A stretch of 58,769 nt of DNA from CAZMXS01 sp964570325 (GTDB lineage Bacteria > Verrucomicrobiota > Kiritimatiellia > CAIQIC01 > CAZMXS01): positions 1 through 58,769 of the forward strand of contig CAZMXS010000020.1 of NCBI GenBank assembly GCA_964570325.1. The letters are read 5' to 3'. Shown piece after piece: positions 8,209 through 17,015 of the stretch. Below the pieces are notes generated by a model. That model was not told the origin of the DNA and ran no database searches. It saw nothing but the letters and a program-made list of their open reading frames with translations. Position 1 is the first letter of the stretch. The number at the start of each line of letters is the position of its first letter. The position numbers were made by a program, and so were the translations under genes.

Positions 8209-8952
8209 TTATTTGGCGGTCCGGTTCTGCAGAATGATCTGGGTGCAGAACAGCATGAAGATCACCACGCTCGCGAAATACACGATATCCCGCAGGTCAA
8301 GCACCCCCTGCTGGATGGATTCGTAATGCAGCATGAAGCTGAATGCCGCGACGCCGTTGACGAGCCAGATGGGCGCGAAACGCCCGATCAGTTCCGTTAC
8401 CGGCGGATAGCCGGCCAGCACCAGGAACAGCCCGACGACCACGCTGATGATAAAGCTGATCACCTGATTGCGAGTCAGGGCCGAGGTCGCCATACCGACT
8501 GCCAGATACGCACCCGCGAGCAGGGCGCTGGCCAGGTAGCCGCAACCGATTGCGCCCAGGTCCGGCCGTCCCAAATACACCGCCGTCAGAACCATCGGGA
8601 AGGTCAGCGTCAGCGCCAGCAGCAGGAATATCCAACCGGCCATGAATTTGCCGAGGATTGCCTGCATCGGGGTGACGGGCAGCGTCAGCAGCAGCTCGAT
8701 CGTCCCCGACCGCCGCTCCTCCGCCCACAGGCGCATCGCCACCGCCGGCACCAGGATCAAATACAGCCAGGGGTGCCAGAGGAAGAACGGCCGCAGGTCA
8801 TCCTGACCGGCCTCGTAGAAATGGCTGACCGCGAATGGGAAAAACCCGGCCAGCATCAGGAAGATCACAATGAAGACATAGGCCACCGGCGAATCGAAGT
8901 AGTTACCCCACTCCCGCCGGGCCACCGCCCGAATGTTGTGCCATGCGCTCAT
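8209..8952 (-). CDS. ABC-2 type permease (GldF-like)
   Basis: The 247-residue product has six predicted membrane segments, among them PVAYVFIVIFLMLAGFFPFA, LILVPAVAMRLWAEERRSGT and VISFIISVVVGLFLVLAGYP. The RxWAEERRSGTIELLLTLP stretch is the coupling region of ABC-2/GldF permeases. The ATG at 8952 lies two bases past the stop of the ATPase gene and is preceded by a run of G and A (GGGGGAGGG), so I prefer it to the TTG at 8958. With its neighbours it forms a complete exporter: ATPase, permease, GldG-like and DUF4340. Confidence 0.88.
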   Translation of the reverse strand: MSAWHNIRAVARREWGNYFDSPVAYVFIVIFLMLAGFFPFAVSHFYEAGQDDLRPFFLWHPWLYLILVPAVAMRLWAEERRSGTIELLLTLPVTPMQAILGKFMAGWIFLLLALTLTFPMVLTAVYLGRPDLGAIGCGYLASALLAGAYLAVGMATSALTRNQVISFIISVVVGLFLVLAGYPPVTELIGRFAPIWLVNGVAAFSFMLHYESIQQGVLDLRDIVYFASVVIFMLFCTQIILQNRTAK

Positions 8953-8954
8953 CT

Positions 8955-9917
8955 TCAACCCTCCCCCGCCGCATCGGCCGTGACATCAGCCGTGGTCGTC
9001 AGTTTACGGAAGACCTCATCCAACCGGCCCTCCTCGGTTTCAATGGCCGCCAACCGCCAGCCCTTCGCGCGGACCAGCTCCACAACCGCGGCTGTGTTCT
9101 GACTTCCCTCTTTAGGGAAAACGCGGAACCGCGCGCTGTCCGGCTGACGCTCCAACACCTCCACCCGCGCTGCGCCCGGCAGTTGCCGCAGCGCCGCCAA
9201 CGCCTCATCGGGCGCCGCGCCAAGGGTAACCGTGACGGCATTGCAAAGCGCGCTCTGGCGTTTCAATTCGGCCGGGGTGCCATCCGCCACAATGCGGCCG
9301 GCGCTGATGATCACCGCCCGGGAGCAGACCGACTCGACCTCCTCCAGAATGTGCGTCGAGAAAATGATGACCTTCTCGGCGCTCATCTGCTTGATCATAT
9401 TGCGCACGACGTGCTTCTGATTGGGATCCAGTCCCTCGGTGGGCTCGTCGAGCACCAGGACCGGCGGGTCATGCAGGATCGCCTGCGCGAAGCAGGTGCG
9501 CTGACGATAGCCGCGGGAAAGCGTTTCGATCGCCTGGCGCCGCACGGAAGACAGGAAGCAACGTTCAATGGCCGCATCCGCCTTCGCGTTGCGCTCCCGG
9601 CCGCTGAAGCCGCGCATCTCGGCGATAAAACGCAGGAAATCCTCCACCGTCATATCCGCATAGGCCGGCGCATTCTCCGGCAGATAACCGATGCATCGCC
9701 GCGCTGCGACAGATTGCTCCCGCACGTCAAAGCCGTTGACCACGACCGTGCCGGCCGTCGGCGGGAGAAAGCCCGTCACCACCCGCATCGTGGTGGTCTT
9801 CCCGGCCCCGTTGGGGCCAAGGAAACCAAGAACTTCGCCCCGCTGCGCGCTGAACGTTACGTCATTCACGGCGCATCGCGAACCGAAGTTCTTGATTAGA
9901 TTTTGCACACTGATCAT
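8955..9917 (-). CDS. ABC transporter ATP-binding protein (GldA-like)
   Basis: The 320-residue cytoplasmic ATPase has Walker A GPNGAGKTTT, a Q-loop region GYLPENAPAYADMTVEDFL, signature LSRGYRQR and Walker B VLVLDEPTEGLD with the switch histidine in IIFSTHILEEVE. The C-terminal 90 residues (VTLGAAPDEALAALRQLPGA onward) form the small alpha-beta regulatory domain common to GldA/NatA-type ATPases. The start at 9917 has a strong AGGAGGTG upstream. It is the first gene of the minus-strand operon 9917-5142. The signature reads LSRGY rather than LSGGQ, which is usual in this subfamily. Confidence 0.92.
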   Translation of the reverse strand: MISVQNLIKNFGSRCAVNDVTFSAQRGEVLGFLGPNGAGKTTTMRVVTGFLPPTAGTVVVNGFDVREQSVAARRCIGYLPENAPAYADMTVEDFLRFIAEMRGFSGRERNAKADAAIERCFLSSVRRQAIETLSRGYRQRTCFAQAILHDPPVLVLDEPTEGLDPNQKHVVRNMIKQMSAEKVIIFSTHILEEVESVCSRAVIISAGRIVADGTPAELKRQSALCNAVTVTLGAAPDEALAALRQLPGAARVEVLERQPDSARFRVFPKEGSQNTAAVVELVRAKGWRLAAIETEEGRLDEVFRKLTTTADVTADAAGEG

Positions 9918-10194
9918 CAAACACCTCCTGTTGCAGTTAATTCATTGTCTTAAAGCGTTGAATCGTTAACCACAAACATCAACCGAGCCGCAGAGTGCGT
10001 CGAATGGCAGGAAACGCGCGGCCGGACACTCTTTGAAGCGCAAGCGGGCGGATATGTAATCGGTTTCCTTGCGGATCGCAACTATTTTTTTTAATCCAGA
10101 TTGAGCCGGGTTGCAACCAGACCGCATCCGGACCGATATCGAGCGCCGCAGTTCCAGCGAATCGCAGGCCGCGTGGGAAAAACGTGATCCTGGA

Positions 10195-12483
10195 TTATTC
10201 CAGCCGTTCCACGCGGTAATACCGCAACGCGCCGGACAATCCGGGATTGGTCGCGGAAATCGTCCAAGCCGCGGCGGGCGCGGTGGTCGCAACCGACACA
10301 AAAGCGCCGAGCTGGTCCGCCACGGCCAGTCGGTACACCGCGCCGGTCCAACCCTGCCAGGTAATGACATCTCCGCCAAAGTCGCGCGCCAGCGCGTGAA
10401 TCATAACCGGATAATTCCAAGCATAACCATACTGACCGGTCTGCGGGCCGATGATGTCCGGTTGCACCCGCAAATATAACGGCGCCTCCGGCGCCTCAAA
10501 CTGAAAGCGCCCCGGCCCTTCCAGGACGGCCAACTCCGTCAACCCATCCGCGCCGATCAGGCGCAAGATGAAATTGGTTGGCAGGCCGTCCGCAACGACT
10601 TCATAACGCAGCGCCGGCGTTTGCACCTGCGGCCGCAGTTCGCTCCAGCCACACCAAGCCGGGGTTTGGATGACATCTTCAACCGCGCGATCCCATTCCA
10701 GAACGTCCGGCGCCGGCTTGAAGTGAAAACCGAAAAAGCGAATGAACTCGCCTTCCGCAGCATTGCTGACCACTTGGAAGGCCGAATCACCGCGGTTGTT
10801 GAGCCCCGGCACGAATGCCAACCGGTCATTGGTTGGCGACAAGACCTTATATCCGCAACAGCCGCCTACGGCCATGAGCACGCCATTCTGGTTGGTCAGG
10901 GTCAACTGTGGCCCGCCGCCGATCAGGGACAAATAGGAGCGGACGTTCTCATCGCTGACGAACCACGTTCGCCCGATCCGGTTGCTCCACGCGGCGGATA
11001 ATGGCGGCGGGTCGTGCTTCTCGCCAAACAGGTTCGTCACCACGTAATAATCCACGGCATTGCGCATGACGGCGATCCGGCGACCGGCAACATTGGTGAA
11101 CAGGATTTCGCTGATGGGGTTGGCGCCTTTGGAAAACCAACCGGATACACGCCGCACCAAGCCGCTGACCGGATGCGGCGCCGCCGTGTGGGCGTTCAGC
11201 ACAACCGTCAGCGAACCCGGCTGTGATTCGATCGCGGCATAGCCCTGATTGCGGACATACACCCCGGCTAGCAAGTCCAACTCGGCTTGATCCACCGCCT
11301 GGGTCGCCGCCGGGAAAAAGACCATATTGGTCGGCACGGCCAAGCCATTCTTCTCGGCAACCGCCAGCTTGAGAATGTAGGGGGCGGCATCCCACGTCAG
11401 CGGACTGGTATTATTCGCGGCCACCGCCACGCCCAAACCCTGGTCCGGGAGAATTTCGATCATGCCGGACTCGGTCAGAGTCGCGCCGGTCTTATAGGCA
11501 TTGCGGCCGGCGTATTCCAACTGCGGATCCTGCACCGTATCCCAACCCAGCCCCGGCTTCATCTCCATGAAGGCGTCCAGCGGCAGATTGGTTCCATAAA
11601 TACGCAGCATCTCCGTTATGGATGCCGGCTGCAGAATGGCCTCCCCTCTAACGCTCAAGCCGGTGTTCAACATGACCTTGAGAAAATCAGCCAGGTCGCC
11701 CGGCCGGCTGTATAAGCCGCCGGTTCCATAAAGGTTGGCGAATTCCTCGGGCATCCACGTCCCGCCCATACAGGGGCGCGCCAGAAAATGGGCAATGTCG
11801 GACTTGTCTTTTTGAAACGAACTGCCCGCCATGCCCAGGCGCGAGAACAGATTGCTTTCCGCAATGGCGGCAAAAGACAAGCTGCGGCCGTCCGCCTCCG
11901 CGATGATCCGCTCCATCAGCACAAAAGCTGCATTGCAATAATTCTGTATGAAATCAGGCGGATAGACCGGATAGGTCGCGGCCAGGTAGTTGGTCAGCGT
12001 GGCCAGGTAGTCGGCGAAGGGCACGGTGGTGAACCCGCCGTTGAGCAGGTCGCCCGGCAGGCCACAATGGAAATTCAGCAGTTGTCGGACTGTAATCGGG
12101 CCGGCATCCGGATAGCGCGTCTGCCAGGTTAAGCCGGGAAAGTAGTTGCTTGCAGGCGCATCGAGGTCCAGCCGCCCCTGGTCGCTGAGTTGCAGGGCCA
12201 GCGCCGCGGTGAACACCTTGGAAACCGAGCCGACGCGAAATACGGTCGCGGTGGTAACCGGCATGCCCGCCGGCTCATCCGCCCAACCAAACCCCTCAAC
12301 CCAAACGGTGTTGGTTCCATCCACCAGCGCCACCGCCAGCCCCCGCACATCCTGCGCCGCCATTGCATTTGTCAGCCAGGCCCGCGTTTGCGCCAGCGTG
12401 TTGGTATAGCCGGCATCGGCCCCAACGCACCAACCCAACTCCAGCAGCAACCACCAGCCTGTCGCACGCCATTTCAAACGCAT
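10195..12483 (-). CDS. exported beta-lactamase-fold serine hydrolase
   Basis: The product is 762 residues from the ATG at 12483, chosen because GGGAGGG lies just upstream; it gives a signal peptide WWLLLELGWCVGADA. The first 370 residues are a class C beta-lactamase/penicillin-binding-fold domain: VFRVGSVSKVFTAALAL (SxxK, Ser86 and Lys89), QLLNFHCGLPGDL and YCNAAF (YxN, Tyr182 and Asn184), then GLGVAVAANN. The remainder, about 390 residues, is beta-rich and resembles DUF3471-like and beta-propeller-like tails but I cannot assign it. The end (AISATNPGLSGALRYYRVERLE-type) matches the exported-protein tail style of this genome. Enzymes of this kind act as D-Ala-D-Ala peptidases, esterases or peptidases; the substrate is unknown. 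Confidence 0.85.
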   Translation of the reverse strand: MRLKWRATGWWLLLELGWCVGADAGYTNTLAQTRAWLTNAMAAQDVRGLAVALVDGTNTVWVEGFGWADEPAGMPVTTATVFRVGSVSKVFTAALALQLSDQGRLDLDAPASNYFPGLTWQTRYPDAGPITVRQLLNFHCGLPGDLLNGGFTTVPFADYLATLTNYLAATYPVYPPDFIQNYCNAAFVLMERIIAEADGRSLSFAAIAESNLFSRLGMAGSSFQKDKSDIAHFLARPCMGGTWMPEEFANLYGTGGLYSRPGDLADFLKVMLNTGLSVRGEAILQPASITEMLRIYGTNLPLDAFMEMKPGLGWDTVQDPQLEYAGRNAYKTGATLTESGMIEILPDQGLGVAVAANNTSPLTWDAAPYILKLAVAEKNGLAVPTNMVFFPAATQAVDQAELDLLAGVYVRNQGYAAIESQPGSLTVVLNAHTAAPHPVSGLVRRVSGWFSKGANPISEILFTNVAGRRIAVMRNAVDYYVVTNLFGEKHDPPPLSAAWSNRIGRTWFVSDENVRSYLSLIGGGPQLTLTNQNGVLMAVGGCCGYKVLSPTNDRLAFVPGLNNRGDSAFQVVSNAAEGEFIRFFGFHFKPAPDVLEWDRAVEDVIQTPAWCGWSELRPQVQTPALRYEVVADGLPTNFILRLIGADGLTELAVLEGPGRFQFEAPEAPLYLRVQPDIIGPQTGQYGYAWNYPVMIHALARDFGGDVITWQGWTGAVYRLAVADQLGAFVSVATTAPAAAWTISATNPGLSGALRYYRVERLE

Positions 12484-12564
12484 TCTGCTCCCTCCCATTC
12501 GCAGTTCCCTCGCCACATCCCGCAACCGCTTCAATCGCTCCTCGCTGACCCGGTGCGTCTTTCA

Positions 12565-12767
12565 TCTGTATCGTTTGACAATGCGGCCGCATTGTCAAAC
12601 GACACAGAATTAGATTTCCGCCAGGCGCCGGCAAATCGCAGCGGCGACCACTTGGTGTTGCGCGTGCGCCGCTTGACCTTGATGCCCCTTTGGTTCGAGC
12701 ATCGGTTCCCGCCATGTGCGCGTCAAATCTAATGTGTCATATGTCGCTGCGGCCGCACTGACATATG
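12565..12767. repeat. pair of large palindromes centred on GCGGCCGC
   Basis: The first palindrome (12565-12608) has 22-base arms with one mismatch, and its inner 32 bases (12571-12602) are perfectly symmetric. The second (12738-12767) has 15-base arms with two mismatches. Both are centred on GCGGCCGC. They face each other across ATTAGATTT (12609-12617) and its inverted copy AAATCTAAT (12725-12733), with GACACA/GTGTC beside these, so the 203-base block could fold as a stem crowned by two hairpins. It lies in the divergent control region between the serine hydrolase and cydA. It may be a miniature mobile element, a paired operator or a structured RNA. The 107 bases between the inner repeats show no gene. 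Confidence 0.7.
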
Positions 12768-12933
12768 GCTCATTCCCGCTTTCGGGACGAAAGTGTTCAA
12801 TTTCCGTTTTGCGCCCAGCCAGGGGCAAATGCCGAGGAGCCGCTCGACCGGCGGCGCCTGAATTGGACCAACGACACAACCGCCGCGGGGCGCGCCGATT
12901 CTTGGAAAATCCGTTGGCCGGCGGGGAGCGGGG

Positions 12934-12961
12934 TTGACTGTGATAGCATGGTGTGTAAAGT
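12934..12961 (+). promoter_or_regulatory. candidate sigma70-type promoter for cydAB
   Basis: TTGACT (12934-12939) and TAAAGT (12956-12961) are separated by 16 bases, giving a predicted start near 12968, about 40 bases before the cydA start. Five of six and four of six bases match the consensus. No FNR or ArcA box was recognised by eye. Confidence 0.4.
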
Positions 12962-13008
12962 GCTGACGGTTCAACCGCACGCACCGGCACCGGCGGAGAT
13001 TGGGCTGC

Positions 13009-14349
13009 ATGGATATTGTTTTACTGTCGCGCATTCAGTTCGGCGTCACCATCGCCTTCCATTACCTTTATCCGCCATTGAGCATTGGGCTCGGCGTCCT
13101 GCTGGTAGTGATGGAGGGGCTTTATCTCAAGACCAAGCAGCCCCTGTATCATCAACTGACCCGTTTCTGGGTGCGGATCTTCGGCCTGATCTTTGCCCTG
13201 GGCGTGGCAACCGGCATCGTCATGGAGTTTGAGTTTGGGACCAACTGGTCGGCGTATTCGCGTTTCGTCGGCGATGTCTTCGGCAGCCCCCTCGCGGCCG
13301 AGGGCATCCTGGCCTTCTTCCTCGAATCCAGCTTCCTGGCAATCCTGCTGTTCGGCTGGGACCGCGTGCGGCCGGCCACCCATTTTCTTGCCACAGTCAT
13401 GGTCGCGCTGGGCGCGCACTTGAGCGCGGTCTGGATCGTCGTGGCCAACTCGTGGATGCACACGCCGGCCGGCTATGTGCTGGTCACTGAAGGCATGACA
13501 ACGCGCGCGGAAATCACCGATTTCTGGGCAATGGTGTTCAATCCCAGCGCCATGGTGCGGCTGGCGCATACATTGGTCGGCTGCTGGCAGGCTGGAGCCT
13601 TCCTGGTGGTCAGCGTGTCGGCTTGGTACCTGCTGCGGAAACGCCATACCGCATTTGCCCAGGCCGGACTGAAAATCGGACTGGGGCTGGCTATCGTTTC
13701 TTCGTTGCTTCAATTGGTCACCGGCCACGCCAGCGGTGTGGTGGTCGGCAAGCATCAGGAAGCCAAGCTGGCGGCCATGGAGGGGCATTTTGACGCCTAC
13801 GCGCCGGCCGCGATGCACTTGTGGGGCTGGGTGGACGAGCAGTCCGAGCGCGTGGTGGGCGGCCCGCGCATTCCGGGACTGCTGAGCTTGCTGGTGCACA
13901 ACAATCCCAAGGCCCCGCTCAAAGGACTCAAGGCGTTTCCCCGGGAAGAATGGCCGCCGCTCAACCCGACCTTCCAAAGCTTCCATCTGATGGTCATGAT
14001 CGGGATGGCGCTTATCGGCATCAGTCTGCTGGGTGGGTATTTCTGGTGGCGGAAGACGCTTTTTACCACACGCTGGTTCCTGTTCATCCTCGTGGCATCC
14101 GTGGTCGGACCACAATTGGCCAACCAACTCGGCTGGTTCGCGGCTGAAGTGGGCCGGCAGCCCTGGATCGTTTACGGACTCATGCGCACGGCGGATGGTG
14201 TTTCCCACACGGTCCCGGCCGGGCAGGTACTGGGGTCGCTGATCCTGTTCACACTGGTCTATCTGCTGCTATTCAGCCTGTTCCTCTTCCTGCTGCTCAA
14301 CAAGATCCGGCGCGGGCCGGAAGCGCCCGCCGCGGGAGGGGCAACATGA
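13009..14349 (+). CDS. cydA: cytochrome bd ubiquinol oxidase subunit I
   Basis: The 446-residue membrane protein is subunit I of the bd-type terminal oxidase, which reduces O2 with electrons from quinol. His18 (FGVTIAFHYLYP) ligates heme b595; the histidine in RLAHTLVGCWQAG and the methionine in SFHLMVMIGMA match the heme b558 ligands. GRxPW-like EVGRQPWIVYGL and the short Q-loop (HASGVVVGKHQEAKLAAMEG) mark it as the short-loop CIO/bd type. The ATG at 13009 is preceded by GGAG; a TTG three codons upstream is less likely. It overlaps cydB by four bases (ATGA). The enzyme suits microaerobic or fluctuating oxygen, alongside the Na+-pumping Nqr encoded further on. Confidence 0.96.
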   Translation: MDIVLLSRIQFGVTIAFHYLYPPLSIGLGVLLVVMEGLYLKTKQPLYHQLTRFWVRIFGLIFALGVATGIVMEFEFGTNWSAYSRFVGDVFGSPLAAEGILAFFLESSFLAILLFGWDRVRPATHFLATVMVALGAHLSAVWIVVANSWMHTPAGYVLVTEGMTTRAEITDFWAMVFNPSAMVRLAHTLVGCWQAGAFLVVSVSAWYLLRKRHTAFAQAGLKIGLGLAIVSSLLQLVTGHASGVVVGKHQEAKLAAMEGHFDAYAPAAMHLWGWVDEQSERVVGGPRIPGLLSLLVHNNPKAPLKGLKAFPREEWPPLNPTFQSFHLMVMIGMALIGISLLGGYFWWRKTLFTTRWFLFILVASVVGPQLANQLGWFAAEVGRQPWIVYGLMRTADGVSHTVPAGQVLGSLILFTLVYLLLFSLFLFLLLNKIRRGPEAPAAGGAT

Positions 14350-15374
14350 GCGCACCGCTCGATCTCAACACCATCTGGTTCATCCTGGTCGGCTTGTTGT
14401 TCACCGGCTATGCGGTGCTGGATGGTTTTGACCTGGGCGTGGGCGCCTTGCACCTGTTCGCGCGCCGCGAGTCCGACCGGCGATTCTTTCTCCGGGCCAT
14501 TGCCCCAGTCTGGGACGGAAATGAAGTCTGGCTGGTGGCCGGCGGTGGCGCGCTCTTCGCGGCCTTTCCCGAAGTTTACGCCACGATATTCTCCGGTTTC
14601 TATCTGGCCATGATGGCTTTTGTATTCTGCCTGATCTTTCGCGCCGCCGCGATCGAGTTTCGAAACCAGTTGCCGCATCCGGCCTGGCAACGGACTTGGG
14701 ACATTGGATTCGGCCTCGCCAGTTTGCTGGCCAGCATCATCCTGGGGATTGCGCTCGCCAATTTGCTCCGCGGCGTCCCCTTGGACGCCGATTTTGAATA
14801 TGCCGGATCCACCCTGACCCTGTTCAATGGTTTCGCCTTACTGGCCGGTTTCGCCACGGCCGCGCTGATGATGATGCATGGCGCGCTTTTCCTGGCCCTG
14901 AAAAGCACGGCCGAACTTGCCGCGCGCATGCGGTTATGGGCCGGCCGGGCCGGCCTGACATTCGGCATCCTATTGGGACTGGCCCTGCTGGCGGGGCCCA
15001 CCACTATCTTGGAAGCCATTGACCGACTCAATCGCACCCCCCTGCTCTACCTGATTCCCAGCGCGGCCGCACTGGCATTTGGCTTCATCACTTTTCACGC
15101 GCGCCGCGAACATGACTCGGCCGCCTTCCTGGGCTCGTGCGCCTTCATCATCTTGCTGATGATCATCGTCGGCGCCGGCTTGTACCCGGCCATGGTCCGC
15201 TCGAATCCCAATCCGCAATTCAGCCTCACCATCTACAACGCCGCGTCTTCGCAAAAAACACTTGGGATCATGTTGCGCATTGCCATGGCCGGCCTGCCAC
15301 TGGTGATCATCTACACCATCGTCGTATATCGAGTTTTCCGCGGCAAGGCGCCAGCAAACGGCGGGGGATATTGA
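14346..15374 (+). CDS. cydB: cytochrome bd ubiquinol oxidase subunit II
   Basis: The 342-residue protein has about nine membrane segments. The family start FILVGLLFTGYAVLDGFDLG is present, as are WDGNEVWLVAGGGALFAAFP and the FCLIFRAAAIEFR segment. CydB stabilises subunit I and completes the oxidase. Start and stop of the two genes overlap (ATGA), so they are translationally coupled. No typical cydX follows directly, but a small membrane ORF lies 250 bases downstream. Confidence 0.96.
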   Translation: MSAPLDLNTIWFILVGLLFTGYAVLDGFDLGVGALHLFARRESDRRFFLRAIAPVWDGNEVWLVAGGGALFAAFPEVYATIFSGFYLAMMAFVFCLIFRAAAIEFRNQLPHPAWQRTWDIGFGLASLLASIILGIALANLLRGVPLDADFEYAGSTLTLFNGFALLAGFATAALMMMHGALFLALKSTAELAARMRLWAGRAGLTFGILLGLALLAGPTTILEAIDRLNRTPLLYLIPSAAALAFGFITFHARREHDSAAFLGSCAFIILLMIIVGAGLYPAMVRSNPNPQFSLTIYNAASSQKTLGIMLRIAMAGLPLVIIYTIVVYRVFRGKAPANGGGY

Positions 15375-15577
15375 CGCATCCCGGCCGGACCGCCATCAGC
15401 GACCGGCCCATCGCGCCCGATCCGTTGGGCGCAGCGGGTCCACCCAGCACCCTGACCATGGAGTCCGCCAAGCCGGAGCCGGGCGCCACGCGGGCTGAAT
15501 GCCCGCCGGACCAGGCCGGGCCTGGCCTGCGCCGATGAAGCCAAGTCGGCAGGCGGCACATGCATCCTCATTCGAAA

Positions 15578-15606
15578 TTGACGCGCGCTCAAACCTTACC
15601 TATGTT
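15578..15606 (+). promoter_or_regulatory. candidate sigma70-type promoter for a small membrane ORF
   Basis: TTGACG (15578-15583) and TATGTT (15601-15606) have an ideal 17-base spacer, in an otherwise GC-rich gap after cydB. The predicted start near 15613 would give a short leader to the ORF at 15629 or 15647. Confidence 0.42.
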
Positions 15607-15628
15607 ACCGGACTCATTAAGCGAAAGG

Positions 15629-15796
15629 ATGCTCATTGTGTTACCCATGACTTGGATCAACCGCGCTGTTTTACGCGTCATTCTGGCGACGGCGGCCGTT
15701 GTGCTGACCGCCATCGTCATTACTTTGCGGGTCTATGCCGCCCACGCGCCCAGCGCATGCAATCTGGCCGTCACCGCGGAGGAAGCGCGCAATTGA
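15629..15796 (+). CDS. possible small single-span membrane protein
   Basis: The frame encodes 55 residues from the ATG at 15629, or 49 from 15647. A hydrophobic helix (VLRVILATAAVVLTAIVITL) follows MTWINRA, then a short tail with one Cys (HAPSACNLAVTAEEARN). The helix could be a signal sequence or a membrane anchor. It lies on the same strand as cydAB, but its own promoter and the 254-base gap argue against co-transcription. It does not show the conserved CydX motif I know (MWYF...W). Coding status is uncertain. Confidence 0.35.
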   Translation: MLIVLPMTWINRAVLRVILATAAVVLTAIVITLRVYAAHAPSACNLAVTAEEARN

Positions 15797-15857
15797 CGCA
15801 TACACATTCGGCCACGAACCGCAAGCGGAGTCGCCCAAACGTCAAAGCTGTTTTTAC

Positions 15858-17015
15858 CTATTGATTTGCGGGCGACGGGTTCGCGCCAATGCGCTTGAAA
15901 TGCTCCAACAGCGCATTGGTGTATTCCTGTTGAATCCAGCGAATGCGATTGCTAAACAGACCGCCGAAAGAATCAACCGGCGGCAACAGATTGCTGACCA
16001 CCCGCCATTTGTGATTGGAGGGCATTACCGCCACACTGGAAAGCAGGAAATCCGTGCCATTGGTGGTGGGATATCGCCGCAAGGATGACCACACCGCAAA
16101 TTTAACATCCGGCATTTGGCTGTGAACCGCCAGTACTTGATTGGATTGCAGCATCTCCAGCAACTCGAACTGTCTGAATTCGGCCCAGTACGCCAACGGA
16201 TACTCGATCTGATCAATATAGGTGCGATCATCCGAGAAACTTCTGAAATACTTGTCCTGAAGCAACAACGCCGCGCTCAATGCCGACGCGGTGGGCAACG
16301 GCGCGATGGCCGGACAAAACCGGATTTTCCAGGCCAATCCAGGCTCATTGCGCGACACCTGAACAAAGATCGTCGGACAATCTAATGCCTGCATCAAGCG
16401 GGGTAATGCTTCCGCCATTGGCAGACATTCGGCCTGGTCCGCGCCCAATAGGGACGCCGGAATATCCACCGAATCCGCCCCGCCATCCGGCCGCCCATAC
16501 CAATCACCTATCGTGGCGACAATTCCCTGCGCGGCCAGCTCACCGTTCTGGCCGGCTAAAGCGCTGGCCACCGCCTCGGCCGCTTCATGGCGATTAGGCT
16601 TCCCGTGGATATCCAACAGTCCAATACAGTTGGTCCGAAACAAATCGTATGCCGACTGCATGCGCGGCGGCCACACCCAGAGCAGGCCATTGGTAGCCAA
16701 CGCATATTGCAGCGCCGTCCCGCTGAAATATCGGCCCACATTCCCAGCCACTGGATCCCGCTCATTAAATACAAAAGATTGCGCGGGGCTTGAAGCGGAC
16801 GTCGGCAGCAACGAATATTCCGGCCCGTCCGAGAACAATATGAGTTTCAAGCCATATTGATCCGCCAGGCGTAATACCGAAGAGACCTGATCAACCGCCG
16901 GAATACCGGTTGCCACCGGGCGATCATCAGCCGCCGCCAGCCCCGCGACCAATGCCACGACGGCCGCGATCCCGGCCACGATCGGATATTTCATGTGAAA
17001 AGCCCGAGTATTCAT
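15858..17015 (-). CDS. exported hypothetical protein, last gene of a seven-gene exported-protein operon
   Basis: The 385-residue product has a signal peptide (YPIVAGIAAVVALVAGLAAA-DD). I recognise no domain. Notable stretches are VDQVSSVLRLADQYGLKLIL near the N-terminus, LFRTNCIGLLDIHGKPNRHE, FVQVSRNEPGLAWKIRF and RIRWIQQEYTNALLEHFKRI at the end. The start at 17015 overlaps the stop of the preceding gene (ATGA), so it is co-translated with the cysteine-rich protein upstream; an alternative ATG at 16994 is also possible. Its role can only be guessed from the company of exported proteins. Confidence 0.8.
   Translation of the reverse strand: MNTRAFHMKYPIVAGIAAVVALVAGLAAADDRPVATGIPAVDQVSSVLRLADQYGLKLILFSDGPEYSLLPTSASSPAQSFVFNERDPVAGNVGRYFSGTALQYALATNGLLWVWPPRMQSAYDLFRTNCIGLLDIHGKPNRHEAAEAVASALAGQNGELAAQGIVATIGDWYGRPDGGADSVDIPASLLGADQAECLPMAEALPRLMQALDCPTIFVQVSRNEPGLAWKIRFCPAIAPLPTASALSAALLLQDKYFRSFSDDRTYIDQIEYPLAYWAEFRQFELLEMLQSNQVLAVHSQMPDVKFAVWSSLRRYPTTNGTDFLLSSVAVMPSNHKWRVVSNLLPPVDSFGGLFSNRIRWIQQEYTNALLEHFKRIGANPSPANQ

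Noticed and set aside
13021..14208. Minus-strand frame of 395 codons opposite cydA
   Set aside because: CydA has its heme ligands and membrane helices intact. The antisense frame is His, Gln and Arg rich and has no homology I recognise.
15511..15525. Palindrome CCAGGCCGGGCCTGG after cydB as a terminator
   Set aside because: It could form a seven-base stem but has only one unpaired base for a loop and no T-run follows. I do not call a terminator from it.
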